NCBI RefSeq assembly: GCF_001634365.1
Contig: NZ_CP014579.1
Span: 2,976,001 to 3,040,000 of the forward strand
From: Paraburkholderia phytofirmans OLGA172
GTDB taxonomy: Bacteria > Pseudomonadota > Gammaproteobacteria > Burkholderiales > Burkholderiaceae
Direction: 5' to 3'
DNA: 64,000 nucleotides
The notes beneath the pieces were generated by a model. The model was not told where the DNA came from. It ran no database searches and was given only the letters and a program-made list of their open reading frames with translations. Below, one piece after another: positions 1-10,190 of this stretch; the first letter of the stretch is position 1; each line of letters begins with the position of its first letter. Position numbers and translations under genes: made by a program.

Positions 1-3000
1 AGCGCCACCCGTCATGTAAAGCAGGCTTTGCACGAGCGGTGCAGGATCGTTCGCCAATGCCGTACGCGCGGCACTTGCCGCAGCATCGAAGCCGTCCGGC
101 AGTTGAGCACTCGTGCTACGCGCCATGTTGGCGATCAGCAGCGTCGCCAGCTGCTTGCCGCGCGGCGAATCGGCTTGCGCGAACACGATGCTGTCCGACG
201 CGCCATATGCGGCGTTGCCAGAAGCCGCCCGCCCCGAAGGAAGTCCCTTTGGGGGATTCTGGGGGAATGGGGGATTGCCGCTGGCCGCTGCATCGCTCAT
301 CAAGTCCGCCGCCACGCCCGACACCGGCGTCGCGACCGGCAAGCCCATCTGCTGCATAAACCACAGCGCCAACGCGCGATGCAACAGCGGCTCTTTCGCA
401 CCGGCATCGCGATAGACGTCCATCGCATGCTGCCAGTTGTCGGCGGGCAGCGTAATGCCGAGGCTGCGGCTCGCGAGCCAGTCGGCGTAGTACGCGTAGG
501 CGGTGATCAGCGAGCTGCCGCCCGTCGTATCGCCCCACCAGCCGAACGTGCCGCCGACACCCGCCAGCATCGCCAGACGTTGCCGCTGATTGCGCAACAG
601 CGCTTCGAGCCCCTGCGTAGCACTCGCGTTGTCGCCGCGGCCGATCGCATCGTGTGCAAGTGCCAACGGAATCAGGCGGCTCGACGTCTGCTCGGCGCAA
701 CCGTACGGATAGTTGATCAGATCGTCGGCGACGCGTGCGAATTGGCTCGCCGCACTGCCGATGAAACGCACGCTGACGTCCTGCGCATCTTGCGGCAGAT
801 TGAGCGGCTTGTTCGAGCCGTCGAGCGCCACCGTGTTCTGATGCAGATCGAGCCAGCCACTCGCATCGAGTTGGATGGTGGTCTGCAAGCGATCCACATC
901 CTTACCCGCACGACGCAAGGTCGCGTCGATCACACCCGCCTTCAGCGCGCCGCTCGGCAGACGCAGATAGTTGGCGCCACGCTTCAACGTGACCTTCTGG
1001 TTCAACGAGAGACCGCCGCCGTCGACCACCCACTCCGCGTCCATATCCGCGTCGGTCTGATTGAAGGCGATCATGTCGATGGCCGGCTTATCGTTGACGC
1101 GGAAATGCGAAGGCCCGCTCCACTTGAGATACAGCGCCTTGTCGGAACGCACATAGGCGGTGCGTTGACCGACCATGCCGTCCGGCGCTGCCGCGCGCAC
1201 GGTGACTCGCCAGCGCGCAAGCGAGTCCGGCATCCTGAACGTCATGGTGGCGTGACCGTTCACGTCGGTCTTCAGCGTGCCTTCCCACGCGGCCGTGTCC
1301 TGATCGTCACGACGCGGCCGTTCGAGCACTTTCACGCCGCGCTCGTTGTAGTTCGCGCGTTGCGGGCCGCCTGGCGCGCCCTTCAACGGCGAGCGCGCAA
1401 GGTCGTACGTAATGAACGAGAGACTCGACGACGTCCGCACATTGTTGCGGCGCGGGTGATAGAAAAAGTCGACGATATTCGGCGCGATTTCCGGCTGCAA
1501 CACATAGACCATTTCATCGACCACGCTCACCGTCAGGTTCGCCGCTTCCGGCTTGCCGTTCAGCGTGCTGTCGAAGTTCAGCGTGACCGTATCGCCCGGA
1601 CCGTACACCGGCTTGTCGCTTTTCACATTCAGTTCGATCTGCGGTTGCGCGACCACGATGCCCGCGTTCTGGAACACGTATTCGCCGGCATGCACGTACA
1701 GCACCGAGAACGTCATGTTCGGCGCGAATGCTTCGCCGACCTTGATGCGCGCTTTCCATTGCGAGGGAGCCACGCGTTGGAGTTGCAGCCAGTCGCCGCC
1801 TGCTGTCAGCAACGCGCGGTGTTCGACGTTGTCGCGCTCCAGCGTCAGCAAGGCATCGTCGACCGGCAGCGGGAAGGTGATCAGCGCTTCGGCGGTATCG
1901 CCAATCTTGTACCTGTCGCGGTCGAACACGATCTCGACGCTGCCCGGAATCGCCTTCAGGCCATCGCCCGCCACCCAATGGCTCGCGGCGGCAAGCAGAT
2001 TGCCCGTGTCGTCCGTGACCGACAGCATGTACGAGCCCGGTTCGTCGAACTGCACCGGAAACGACAGCTTGCCGCCTGCCGTCGTGCCTTTGAGTGCGCC
2101 TTCTCCGCGTGTCTGCGATTCGAGGCGAGTCCATTCCCATTTGGCCGGCGCATGCGAAGAGGGATCGATCGACCCGAGCGCTTGCAGATCGAAGTTGACC
2201 GCTTCCTTCGGTTGCGAAAACGACTTGGCGCTCGACAGCCGATAAGGCGTCGCGCCGCGCGCGATCAGCACCTCACGCGTCACGCGCACCTTGTAGGCCG
2301 CGCCGTCCTGCGCGAACAGCGTCAATGCATAACGGCTCGGTTCTTTGGCGGCCGGTAGCGTGAGACTCGCGTTGCCGTCGCTATCGGTCGTGAGTTCCTG
2401 CTGTTCCAGCTTGACCGGAAACAACCCTGCATAACGCAGTTCACCGTCGACGATCGTCACTTTCTGCGCACGCAGCGTGACCGAAACCTTGCTGTCGCGC
2501 ACAGGCTTGCCGTCCGGATAGCGCAACTGGATCTTGCCCTTCAGTTGCTCGCCCGTCGCATAGTCGGCTTTATCCATCGACAGATTGACGTCGAAATGCG
2601 GCTTCACGTATTCGGCGACGCGAAATGCGCTGCCGTATACATCGCCGTTGTAATCGAAGCGCAGCGTATAGCCGCCGGCGGTAGCATCGGCGGGAAGCGT
2701 GAAGGACGTATCCGCGCCCGTATCGGAAGCGAAATGCACTTTGCTGCTCGCCACCGGCGAGCCGTTCGGATCGAGCACGTCGAGCTTGATATCCGCATCG
2801 GCAGGCGCGGTCGATTGCGTCGCGTTCTTGAACGTGCGGCCGATGAACTTCACATGCACCGCGTCGCCCGGACGATACATCGGACGGTCGGTCACCGCGT
2901 AGATCTTGGTGTTGTAGATCTCGCTGTCGTAATAGAAATTCTCCGAGACGAACACGCCGCCTTGCGGATCGGTACCGAGCACGTAGCTGCGCTCGGGGCT

Positions 3001-4005
3001 CACGTGTTGCAACACCAGCGCGCCGTCGTTGCCGGTCGTACCGCTTTGCAGCACGCCTACGCCATCGGTCCAGCTCACGGCGGTATTCGGCACCGGCTTG
3101 CCGTTGTCGCGCCGTGTAGTCCACACCAGCATGCCGCTCGACGCCGCCTTCACGACCGCGACCGTGTCCGACACGAACAGCAAAGTATGCGCGCGATAGT
3201 TGCCGATCACCGCCTCGACGATATACAGCCCCGGCGGCAGCTTGCCGACCGGAATCATCACGTTGCCCGAACCCGCTTCGATGAAGTTACTGCTGCTGCC
3301 TTCAAGATTCACGCCCTTCGGCGGCTCGATCACCTTTGCGTCCCAGATCGGATAGCGAAAGCGCGCGACCATGTCATAGCCTTTCAGCGGCGCGAACTGC
3401 GAGTTCTGCTGGAATTGCGTCTGCTTGCCGGTCTGCTCGCCGAGCTTGAATTGCGGCTCGGCTTGGGTCGCCTTGCTGCGCGTCGCGAACGACAGCACGC
3501 GCTGCCAGGCGCGGCGTGCTTCGGTGAACCAGCGGTCCCATAGATAAGCCAGCGTATTCGCCAGCCCTTCGCCCTGATAATTCGGCGCGACATTCAGGCG
3601 ATGCAGGTTCTTCTGCGCCTTCAAAAAGTCCAACGGCTTCGGCACGCGATACACGACGATGTCCGCGCCGCCGTACGCTTGCAGCGCATCCTTGAACTCG
3701 CGGCCGGGCGCCTCCAGCCGCACCTGCGCCAACTGATCGCTGCCGAAGCTCGCATCCGAGAGCAGGAAGAACGGCTGGCCATCGACCTTCTGCGAAGCGA
3801 AGCTGCTCGACGGCGCTGTTTGCAGCGTCGGGTTCGCGGCGATGTTGGCATCGGCGGAAGTGCTTGATGCGCTGTCGTCGGCATGGGCCGCCGGTGCAAT
3901 GACGAGCGTGATGGCCGCGAAGAGCGCGACTAGCGTGACGCCCACGCGACGATGTAAGTTGCCGAGCCAGGCGCGCGACGCGGTGACGGAATTCATTCGG
4001 GTCAT
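1..4005 (-). CDS. Bacterial alpha-2-macroglobulin family protein (3' end beyond window)
   Basis: Large periplasmic macroglobulin-like protein, thought in this family to trap or sense proteases. 1335 residues are visible and the C-terminus lies beyond the left edge. An N-terminal signal peptide (about residues 1-43, ending APAAHA) is followed by macroglobulin-type beta domains rich in phrases such as 'DRPMYRPGD' and 'KPVYGPGD'. The thioester signature YGCAEQ is present, with Cys1103. The start ATG overlaps the stop of the DUF1175 gene (ATGA), so translation is probably coupled. The gene order DUF2138-DUF1175-A2M matches E. coli yfaA-yfaT-yfaS and the Pseudomonas mag operon, so DUF2300/DUF2135 genes are expected further left. 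A Pro/Gly/Ser-rich segment at residues 1250-1261 is a repeat shared with the DUF2138 neighbour. Family assignment is firm; the physiological target is unknown. Confidence 0.92.
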   Translation of the reverse strand, partial: MTRMNSVTASRAWLGNLHRRVGVTLVALFAAITLVIAPAAHADDSASSTSADANIAANPTLQTAPSSSFASQKVDGQPFFLLSDASFGSDQLAQVRLEAPGREFKDALQAYGGADIVVYRVPKPLDFLKAQKNLHRLNVAPNYQGEGLANTLAYLWDRWFTEARRAWQRVLSFATRSKATQAEPQFKLGEQTGKQTQFQQNSQFAPLKGYDMVARFRYPIWDAKVIEPPKGVNLEGSSSNFIEAGSGNVMIPVGKLPPGLYIVEAVIGNYRAHTLLFVSDTVAVVKAASSGMLVWTTRRDNGKPVPNTAVSWTDGVGVLQSGTTGNDGALVLQHVSPERSYVLGTDPQGGVFVSENFYYDSEIYNTKIYAVTDRPMYRPGDAVHVKFIGRTFKNATQSTAPADADIKLDVLDPNGSPVASSKVHFASDTGADTSFTLPADATAGGYTLRFDYNGDVYGSAFRVAEYVKPHFDVNLSMDKADYATGEQLKGKIQLRYPDGKPVRDSKVSVTLRAQKVTIVDGELRYAGLFPVKLEQQELTTDSDGNASLTLPAAKEPSRYALTLFAQDGAAYKVRVTREVLIARGATPYRLSSAKSFSQPKEAVNFDLQALGSIDPSSHAPAKWEWTRLESQTRGEGALKGTTAGGKLSFPVQFDEPGSYMLSVTDDTGNLLAAASHWVAGDGLKAIPGSVEIVFDRDRYKIGDTAEALITFPLPVDDALLTLERDNVEHRALLTAGGDWLQLQRVAPSQWKARIKVGEAFAPNMTFSVLYVHAGEYVFQNAGIVVAQPQIELNVKSDKPVYGPGDTVTLNFDSTLNGKPEAANLTVSVVDEMVYVLQPEIAPNIVDFFYHPRRNNVRTSSSLSFITYDLARSPLKGAPGGPQRANYNERGVKVLERPRRDDQDTAAWEGTLKTDVNGHATMTFRMPDSLARWRVTVRAAAPDGMVGQRTAYVRSDKALYLKWSGPSHFRVNDKPAIDMIAFNQTDADMDAEWVVDGGGLSLNQKVTLKRGANYLRLPSGALKAGVIDATLRRAGKDVDRLQTTIQLDASGWLDLHQNTVALDGSNKPLNLPQDAQDVSVRFIGSAASQFARVADDLINYPYGCAEQTSSRLIPLALAHDAIGRGDNASATQGLEALLRNQRQRLAMLAGVGGTFGWWGDTTGGSSLITAYAYYADWLASRSLGITLPADNWQHAMDVYRDAGAKEPLLHRALALWFMQQMGLPVATPVSGVAADLMSDAAASGNPPFPQNPPKGLPSGRAASGNAAYGASDSIVFAQADSPRGKQLATLLIANMARSTSAQLPDGFDAAASAARTALANDPAPLVQSLLYMTGGA
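224..258 (-). repeat. In-frame coding repeat, copy 1 (in A2M gene)
   Basis: A 35-nt segment that matches 5818-5852 at 31 of 35 positions. In both genes it is read in the same frame and gives NPP[K/S]GLPSGRAA. Its ends can pair imperfectly (CCCCCAAAGG with CCTTCGGGG), so it resembles a small palindromic element tolerated inside coding sequence. Confidence 0.8.
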
Positions 4006-4856
4006 GGTGTCAAAAAGTCCAAACGAAACACGCCAACGAAATTCGGATTGCCGTCGAGCGGCTGCCAGCGGGAATCTTTCCATTGCATCAGGTCGGAGAC
4101 GGCCACGGCGCGCAGACCGGTATCGGTCGGCGTAACGGTGCCTGTGTGATAAGCGATGTAGCGATCCAGCCAGATCATCAGATGCTGATCGTCGCCCTGG
4201 TCGAAGAACAGCAGGTCGCCGGGCAGCGCCTGGTTCACGTCCTTCGAAACAAACCGGCTATTGCGTTGAATCAGCGCGATCGCCGACGCGTACGCGCCGG
4301 TGGAACCGTCGAGCTGGGTCCAGCGATTAGCGATTCCGCGTTGCGATGCGGACAGTTGCAGTTCGGGCGGCATGCTGCTGGTGTCCGCGAGACTGGTCAT
4401 GCCATTGGCGCGCAGCCATTTGCTGTCATGCGGCTTGAGCGTCTCGCCGACGGCAAAGCGCACGAGGCCCGCACAATCGCGTTGCGTCCAGCGCGGCGTC
4501 GGGCCGCGGCGCATTTGCTGGTCGACGATGCGCACGAACCAGGCGCGAAATGCGGCGGATTGCTGCGGCGAGAGCGCGTCGGGGTCGGGTGCGGAGACGG
4601 TGCTGGTCAGCGCGTTCGCGTACGGCGCGAGGCCGGCCATCACAACCGAGAAAGCCGCACGACTGAGCCAGATGCGGCGCGTGGTGGCGATGGCGTGGGT
4701 CATCTGCGAAGTAGCAGCCACGTCAGTCGTGGCGGGTGCGTCGCCCGCGCCAGTGGCGGAATGCGCAGCTAGCGCCCGCTCACGCGATTCATATTCATGC
4801 GCCTGCTCGCGTGCATACGTCGCGAACGCCACGTTGAAGACATGAAGGCGGCGCAT
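4002..4856 (-). CDS. DUF1175 (YfaT-like) putative cysteine hydrolase
   Basis: 284-residue protein of the DUF1175/YfaT family, which is always linked to YfaS-type macroglobulins. It carries an NlpC/P60-like arrangement: a Cys in '[10 protein letters not shown]' and a His in 'DDQHLMIW', suggesting a papain-like amidase or peptidase fold (inference). The ATG at 4856 directly follows the TGA of the DUF2138 gene, which favours coupling. The hydrophobic export segment, however, lies near residues 52-85, so an internal ATG at 4703 would give a more conventional signal peptide. The stop overlaps the macroglobulin start. It probably acts in the periplasm with the macroglobulin; no substrate can be named. 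Confidence 0.85.
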   Translation of the reverse strand: MRRLHVFNVAFATYAREQAHEYESRERALAAHSATGAGDAPATTDVAATSQMTHAIATTRRIWLSRAAFSVVMAGLAPYANALTSTVSAPDPDALSPQQSAAFRAWFVRIVDQQMRRGPTPRWTQRDCAGLVRFAVGETLKPHDSKWLRANGMTSLADTSSMPPELQLSASQRGIANRWTQLDGSTGAYASAIALIQRNSRFVSKDVNQALPGDLLFFDQGDDQHLMIWLDRYIAYHTGTVTPTDTGLRAVAVSDLMQWKDSRWQPLDGNPNFVGVFRLDFLTP

Positions 4857-6674
4857 TCAATCGCCCTCGGTGCCGGGCTGATCCACAGGCGCATCAGCCA
4901 CACCCGCGTCCGCACCGCCATCCGTCCCCGCCTTCGCGCGATCGAACCACCACTCCACTGGCACCCAACCCGTCGAACCCGGCAAGTTCTGCGGCAGCGT
5001 CAACGAAACCGGCGGGTAGTGTGCGAGCGCATGCAACTTCGGCACGAGATGGGTGCGCGACGCATTGCGGAACACTGCTTCCTGATCCGCCGGCAACGCC
5101 GCACCCGCTTCGCGTTCGATCAACGCAGCCGCGGACGAAGGCGTCAGGGTCAGAATCGTGCGTGGCACGCGTTGCGGCGCAAGCGTATCGGCGAGCGCCG
5201 GATAGCGCTTATCGAGCACGGCAAGCGTGTCGTCGACCAGGCGTGAATCGGGGGAGAAGATTAAATAACCGTGCGCCAGAGCGAGCGTCACCGGGAAATA
5301 GCGCTCCGCCGACAGCTGCGACGCGAACAACGCCTTGCTGGACAAAGCGGTACCCGAGCGCGCACTAACCGGCCGTTGCCACACGGCGACGTCGGCGCCC
5401 TGATCGTGCTTCGTGACCGGCAAACGGCGATAGCCCGAATCGGCGTCGCCGGATTTGGCGGCCTTCGCCTCGTACGCGCCAATCACGTCGCCAAAGGTCT
5501 TACCGAGCGCGGTCTTCAACGCAGCGATGCTCGCCACGTCCTGCGTCTTCACGCGAGCGATGAACACCGGTGCGACCAGCGTGGACTTCGCATACCAGCA
5601 GACGGCCGCGGGGCCGGCGAGCTGATCGCCGATCGCAGCAGCGCCCTCCGCGCCAACCTCCGCAACCTTGCCCAACAGGCCCGACGCTTCTTTCCAGTCG
5701 GCCGGCAAACTCGTGCACGCCGCTGGATTGGCCGGCACAGCGCGCCACAAGTCGGCGCTATTCCACGCCTGCGGCAACTTGCCCGGCTCGATCAGCGCGG
5801 AGGTCTGCCAGTTCGCGGCCGCGCGCCCCGAAGGAAGTCCACTCGGGGGATTGGCGTTCGGCGAAAAATCGAATCGCAGTGCATCGATACCGGAGAAAAA
5901 TGCCTGATAGCCAAACGACAAATAATTCGCCGACACCACCAGCCGATGCCCCTTCGGCGCATCGCCGGGCGCGTCGAGTTGATAGGCGCGCGCCGCGTCG
6001 TCGCGGCCGGACGACAGCATCTCCGACACGGCGTCGGCCCGCTCGCTCAGCAAGCCGCCTTTCGCGTCGAGCAGCACGCCGGGGGCGGACATCAAGACAA
6101 GGCGGTCGTCCTTCGTCGCGAACAGAATCGTGCGGCCAACCGCCAGCTTCAATGCATAAACGGGCACGTCGCCAGAAAGCCTGGCAACCTGGCTCAACTG
6201 CGAGTCGCTCGCGGCGACGTTGCCGAAGCCTTGCAGTAGCTTCGCCAGGCCGTTACGGCGCATCGACATCACCCAGTAACCCAGACGGCCATCCGGCGAG
6301 CGCCACAGCAACACATGCGCGGGTTCGTCGAATACGCGGCGGAGCAGTTCGTCGCGCCAGTCCAGTTGATGTTCGAATGCGAGACGCCGCAGCGCGCCTT
6401 CTGTGGACAGCCGCGTGTCGTTCGATTCGTAATAGTCGACGAAGTCCTGAGTCAGCACGTCGTGCAACAGCGGCACGCGCAAGATGTCGCGCGGCAAACG
6501 CGAGAGCGCTTCGCTGTCGATCACCGCGTCCGGGTGATGAATATCGAGCACGATTTCGCCGGTCTCGCCGGCTTTGCGATGCGCGAATGGACGCCACACC
6601 GCCTGAATGATCACGCCGGCCACGACCAGAAGACCGACCACCAGGATTGCAATCTTTTTACGTGACATCTTCAT
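4857..6674 (-). CDS. DUF2138 (YfaA-like) membrane-anchored protein
   Basis: 605-residue protein, first gene of the macroglobulin operon. It begins MKMSRKKIAILVVGLLVV, a single N-terminal membrane anchor followed by a large periplasmic part. The longer reading from 6809 adds 45 polar residues without a plausible ribosome site, so I start at 6674. The family is DUF2138, as in E. coli YfaA; in Pseudomonas aeruginosa, partner proteins of the mag operon form a membrane complex with the macroglobulin MagD. Residues 275-286 are the coding repeat also found in the macroglobulin. Function is unknown. Confidence 0.85.
   Translation of the reverse strand: MKMSRKKIAILVVGLLVVAGVIIQAVWRPFAHRKAGETGEIVLDIHHPDAVIDSEALSRLPRDILRVPLLHDVLTQDFVDYYESNDTRLSTEGALRRLAFEHQLDWRDELLRRVFDEPAHVLLWRSPDGRLGYWVMSMRRNGLAKLLQGFGNVAASDSQLSQVARLSGDVPVYALKLAVGRTILFATKDDRLVLMSAPGVLLDAKGGLLSERADAVSEMLSSGRDDAARAYQLDAPGDAPKGHRLVVSANYLSFGYQAFFSGIDALRFDFSPNANPPSGLPSGRAAANWQTSALIEPGKLPQAWNSADLWRAVPANPAACTSLPADWKEASGLLGKVAEVGAEGAAAIGDQLAGPAAVCWYAKSTLVAPVFIARVKTQDVASIAALKTALGKTFGDVIGAYEAKAAKSGDADSGYRRLPVTKHDQGADVAVWQRPVSARSGTALSSKALFASQLSAERYFPVTLALAHGYLIFSPDSRLVDDTLAVLDKRYPALADTLAPQRVPRTILTLTPSSAAALIEREAGAALPADQEAVFRNASRTHLVPKLHALAHYPPVSLTLPQNLPGSTGWVPVEWWFDRAKAGTDGGADAGVADAPVDQPGTEGD
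5818..5852 (-). repeat. In-frame coding repeat, copy 2 (in DUF2138 gene)
   Basis: Second copy of the 35-nt element at 224-258, with four mismatches and the same reading frame and orientation relative to its host gene. It encodes [12 protein letters not shown] at residues 275-286. Confidence 0.8.
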
Positions 6675-7064
6675 CTGATTTTTTCTGGTTCGATGCGACG
6701 GTATTAACGTGGATGGCCGATGAATTAACTCATCAGGATCATTCGCCGAATGGCAGCGATGATAACCGATATTTTTTGATCGAAACCGGCAGCGCTCTCC
6801 ATTTAACAATTAGCCATGTTTCAGGAGTTTGATGGAAATATTGAACGGGAGGATATAAACCATTGGAAAAACGCGTCCGATCGAGCGGGCAGTTTGAGTT
6901 AAAACGGCACGCGAGGAGGCGACGGCATACAAAGCGGTATGTGCGCCCGCTGCCTTGAGCGGAGCAGACGAAAGCCCGCGAACGTAGTCAGGACGCGTGT
7001 GACACATTACGCTGCTTTACCCGATCGGGATGTCTATGCTAAATCTTTACGATTTAACACTTGC
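6675..7064. other. Intergenic region upstream of DUF2138
   Basis: About 390 bp, less GC-rich than its surroundings, with no convincing gene. It should contain the promoter of the macroglobulin operon, but I cannot identify -35/-10 boxes with confidence. Confidence 0.5.
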
Positions 7065-7102
7065 ATAAAAAACCCGGCTGCGCACCGCGTGCTCGCCGGG
7101 TT
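7065..7102 (-). terminator. Rho-independent terminator
   Basis: An 8-bp stem (AACCCGGC at 7071-7078 with GCCGGGTT at 7095-7102) is followed on the minus strand by a T-run. It lies just beyond the aminotransferase remnant and would end the amaB/FAD-oxidoreductase transcript. Confidence 0.75.
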
Positions 7103-7162
7103 ATTTCAGGTATTGCGCTTACGGCTTTTCTGCCAATATTGAGTTAGCCGTGTTATCCGTCA

Positions 7163-7369
7163 TCAAACGAGTGCGAGCACCTGTTTCATTTTCTGCACGC
7201 CGGTTTCGATATCGGTTACGCCCGACGCTGCAAATGACAAGCGCAGTGCCGCCAGATCGATGAAACGCAATAGCGTCACCCAAATGCTCACCGAGCGCAT
7301 CGCACAACGTGCGGCACTTCACGGCGTAGGCATCGACGATCCGCGGCAGATGGCGCTCGAATGCGCCGG
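7163..7369 (-). pseudogene. Aminotransferase C-terminal remnant
   Basis: About 200 bp immediately downstream of the FAD oxidoreductase stop. One frame reads FERHLPRIVDAYAVKCRTL. After a frame change the sequence reads LRLSFAASGVTDIETGVQ and ends ...KMKQVLALV-stop at 7163-7165. Together these look like the C-terminus of a fold-type I PLP aminotransferase of the 2-aminoadipate/MocR-like group, without N-terminal or PLP-lysine regions. Its position after an amaB-like gene fits a lost 2-aminoadipate aminotransferase step (inference). Confidence 0.65.
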
Positions 7370-8542
7370 CTAAACCACGTTCTTCTCCACGATCGGCCGG
7401 TTTTCGAGTACCCGGGTAAAGCTCAGCGAACCCAGATCGAGCGTGGTGTAGCGGCCATGCAGAATCAATTCGCTGATGCCGCGGCCGGTTGCCGGGCCCT
7501 GTTGCAAACCGTGCCCGCTAAAACCATTGGCAAAAATGCAGTTATCGACGTCCGGGTGATAGCCGATGATCGCGTTCTGATCGAGCACGTTGTATTCGTA
7601 GTAGCCAGACCAGCAGTTCTGCACGCGCAGCGCTTCGAATTGCGGCACGCGATGCGCGAGCGTCGGCCAGATCACGTCGTCGAATATCGCGCGATCGACT
7701 TCATCGAGCGGCAAATCGTCGGGATCGTTGTCCGGTGACGGCGACGTACCGCAAATGAACGTTGTGCCCTCGGGCCGGAAATACACACCGCTCGGATCGA
7801 TAAGTAAAGGGCACCGTTCGAGCCGCGCGGGCGATGTGACATTGAATATGCTTCGGCGTCGTGCAAATACCGGAAGGTCGATGCCGGCCATCAGCGCGAT
7901 TTTGCGCGACCAGGCGCCCGCAGCGTTCACTACGAAGTCGCAGGCGTAGACCTCACCATTCGCGGTTTGCACTTGCGTGACATGCTTGCCGTCGCGATGC
8001 ATCGCGGTGACGTCGGCGGCAACATAGCGCGCGCCGAGTGACTGCGCTTTCTTGCGCAGCGCCTGCACGAGGCCGTAACCGTCGAACCAGCCCTCACCGC
8101 TTTCGCCAAAAGCACCGGCGATAAGGTCTTCGGTATTGAGCCAGGGAAAGCGCACTTGCAACGCGCCTTTGTCGAGCAGGCTGATATCGGCGCCGAGACT
8201 CTTTTGCAGCGCGTGATTCTCACGCAGCGTCGTCTCACCGGCGGCCGTAGCGAGAAACAGATAGCCACCTTCGTGCAGATCGATCGACGGTTTCGCGCCG
8301 TCGATCTCGAGCCGCTCGCCGATCGAGCGCAGAAACTCGATGCCGAATAGCGACATCTGAATGGAAAGCGGTGTAGAGAATTGCTGGCGAATGGATGCCG
8401 CCGACAATGCCGACGACGAACGCGCATACGTCGGATCGCGTTCGATCACCGTGACGCTGACCGTCGGATCGGACAGCCGCAGGAAATACGCAATCGAGCT
8501 GCCGATCACCCCACCGCCGACGATCACGACTTTGGAACTCAC
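7370..8542 (-). CDS. DAO-family FAD-dependent oxidoreductase
   Basis: 390-residue flavoprotein of the D-amino-acid/sarcosine/pipecolate oxidase superfamily. The N-terminal dinucleotide motif is VVIVGGGVIGSS, and the C-terminal 'NGFSGHGLQQGPATGRGISE' segment is typical of FAD binding in this family. It starts with GTG at 8542 behind a GGAG site. It lies downstream of an amaB-like aldehyde dehydrogenase and upstream of a decayed aminotransferase, so an imino- or amino-acid substrate such as pipecolate is plausible. AmaA-type function cannot be proven from sequence; sarcosine- or proline-type oxidase activity remains possible. Confidence 0.8.
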   Translation of the reverse strand: MSSKVVIVGGGVIGSSIAYFLRLSDPTVSVTVIERDPTYARSSSALSAASIRQQFSTPLSIQMSLFGIEFLRSIGERLEIDGAKPSIDLHEGGYLFLATAAGETTLRENHALQKSLGADISLLDKGALQVRFPWLNTEDLIAGAFGESGEGWFDGYGLVQALRKKAQSLGARYVAADVTAMHRDGKHVTQVQTANGEVYACDFVVNAAGAWSRKIALMAGIDLPVFARRRSIFNVTSPARLERCPLLIDPSGVYFRPEGTTFICGTSPSPDNDPDDLPLDEVDRAIFDDVIWPTLAHRVPQFEALRVQNCWSGYYEYNVLDQNAIIGYHPDVDNCIFANGFSGHGLQQGPATGRGISELILHGRYTTLDLGSLSFTRVLENRPIVEKNVV

Positions 8543-8616
8543 GTCTTACTCCACGAGTAGCGTGGCCGCTCGGACACAGCGGGCGGCGCAAACGGATTGC
8601 TGAAAGAAGTTGTGAA

Positions 8617-8640
8617 CAGCGGCGCGTGGATGCGCCGCTG
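8617..8640 (-). terminator. Hairpin downstream of amaB-like gene
   Basis: Perfect 9-bp stem (8617-8625 with 8632-8640) and a 6-nt loop. The T-tract is weak on the minus strand, so termination is uncertain. Between it and the gene lie three copies of an 8-bp unit (tctattgc). Confidence 0.4.
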
Positions 8641-8690
8641 CTTTCTGCTGGATGCTCTATTGCTCTATTGCTCTATTGCTACTGAGCGGA

Positions 8691-10190
8691 TCAGCCGATA
8701 TTGAAGTCGATACCCTGAGCGAGCGGCAACGCCGACGAATAGTTGACCGTGTTGGTGGCGCGGCGCATGTAGGCCTTCCACGCATCCGAACCCGACTCAC
8801 GACCGCCACCGGTTTCCTTCTCGCCACCGAACGCGCCGCCGATTTCCGCGCCGCTCGGTCCAATATTCACGTTAGCGATACCGCAATCGCTGCCCGAGTC
8901 GGACAGGAAGCGTTCGGCTTCGCGCAGATCGGTCGTGAACACGCACGACGACAAACCGTGCACCGCCGCGTTGTTCGCCTCGACCGCATCCGCGAAATCC
9001 GAATAGCGGAGCACGTAGAGAATCGGAGCGAAGGTTTCCTTCAACACCACCGCCGTTTGCGACGGCATTTCGACGATGGCCGGACGCACGTAGTAACCGC
9101 CTTCATGGCCCTTCACCTCGACGCGCTCGCCGCCGAACACCTTGCCGCCTTCGGCCGTAGCCTGCTGCAGCGCTTCCTGCATGCGAGCGTACGATTGCCT
9201 GTCGATGAGCGGCCCCATCAGCGTACCCTTTTCGAGCGGATTGCCGATCGGCACCTTGCTGTACAGCTGCTTCAGACGTTCAATGGTCTTGTCGTACACA
9301 CTCTCGTGCACGAACAGACGCCGCAGCGACGTGCACCGCTGTCCCGCCGTGCCCACCGCCGAGAACAGAATGCCGCGCATCGCGAGCTCGTGATCCGCCG
9401 TTTGCGCGACGATACCCGCGTTGTTGCCGCCGAGTTCGAGCAGCGAGCGGCCGAAGCGCTTCGCCACTTCAACGCCGACCGTGCGGCCCATTTCCGTGCT
9501 GCCCGTCGCGCTGACGATCGACGCGCGCGGGTCGGCCACCAGCTTCGCGCCGACGTCGCGACCGCCGTTGATCAGCGCGGTCAGGCCGGCCGGTGCGTCG
9601 CCGAATTCCTTCAATGCCTCGCTGAGAATCTGGTTGACGGCAAGCGCGGTCAACGGCGTCTTTTCCGACGGCTTCCAGATCACCGCGTTGCCGCACACCA
9701 GCGCCAGCGCCGCATTCCACGACCACACCGCTGCCGGGAAATTGAAGGCCGAGATAACGACGCACGTACCCATGGGATGCCATGTTTCAGCCATACGATG
9801 GCCCGGGCGTTCCGAGGCGATCGTCAGACCGTACAACTGACGCGACAGACCGACCGCGAAGTCGCAGATGTCGATCATTTCCTGCACTTCGCCCAACCCT
9901 TCCTGCAGGATCTTGCCGGTTTCGAGCGTGATGATGCTGCCGAGGGCGTGCTTCTTTTCACGCAGACGGTTGCCGAGCAGGCGCACCAACTCGCCACGGC
10001 GCGGCGCCGGGACGTTGCGCCAGGCCGTGTACGCCTCTTTTGCATTGGCGAGGGCCGCGTCGACTTCCGCCACCGTGTTGCTGGCCACACGGCCGATGAG
10101 TTCGCCGGTAATCGGCGAATGAACCGCGATGTCGCCGGCTTGCGCCGCGTGGGCGATGCCGAGGTCGGCGAGGATGGTGGAAGCGTTCAT
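8691..10190 (-). CDS. amaB: Aldehyde dehydrogenase, ALDH7/AmaB type (2-aminoadipate semialdehyde dehydrogenase)
   Basis: 499-residue NAD(P)-dependent aldehyde dehydrogenase. Catalytic Glu252 sits in LLELGGNNAG and Cys286 in AGQRCTSLRR. The C-terminal 'GGEKETGGGRESGSDAWK' stretch is characteristic of the ALDH7/antiquitin group, which oxidises 2-aminoadipate-6-semialdehyde (from piperideine-6-carboxylate) in lysine/pipecolate catabolism. The start at 10190 has an AAAGGGA site; the longer reading to 10244 is unlikely. The neighbouring FAD oxidoreductase and aminotransferase remnant support a lysine-derived pathway. Family is sure; the exact substrate is inferred. Confidence 0.85.
   Translation of the reverse strand: MNASTILADLGIAHAAQAGDIAVHSPITGELIGRVASNTVAEVDAALANAKEAYTAWRNVPAPRRGELVRLLGNRLREKKHALGSIITLETGKILQEGLGEVQEMIDICDFAVGLSRQLYGLTIASERPGHRMAETWHPMGTCVVISAFNFPAAVWSWNAALALVCGNAVIWKPSEKTPLTALAVNQILSEALKEFGDAPAGLTALINGGRDVGAKLVADPRASIVSATGSTEMGRTVGVEVAKRFGRSLLELGGNNAGIVAQTADHELAMRGILFSAVGTAGQRCTSLRRLFVHESVYDKTIERLKQLYSKVPIGNPLEKGTLMGPLIDRQSYARMQEALQQATAEGGKVFGGERVEVKGHEGGYYVRPAIVEMPSQTAVVLKETFAPILYVLRYSDFADAVEANNAAVHGLSSCVFTTDLREAERFLSDSGSDCGIANVNIGPSGAEIGGAFGGEKETGGGRESGSDAWKAYMRRATNTVNYSSALPLAQGIDFNIG

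Noticed and set aside
28..2358. 776-codon plus-strand open frame opposite the macroglobulin gene
   Set aside because: It is an Arg/His/Ala-rich antisense shadow typical of high-GC DNA. The minus strand gives a coherent macroglobulin with signal peptide and thioester.
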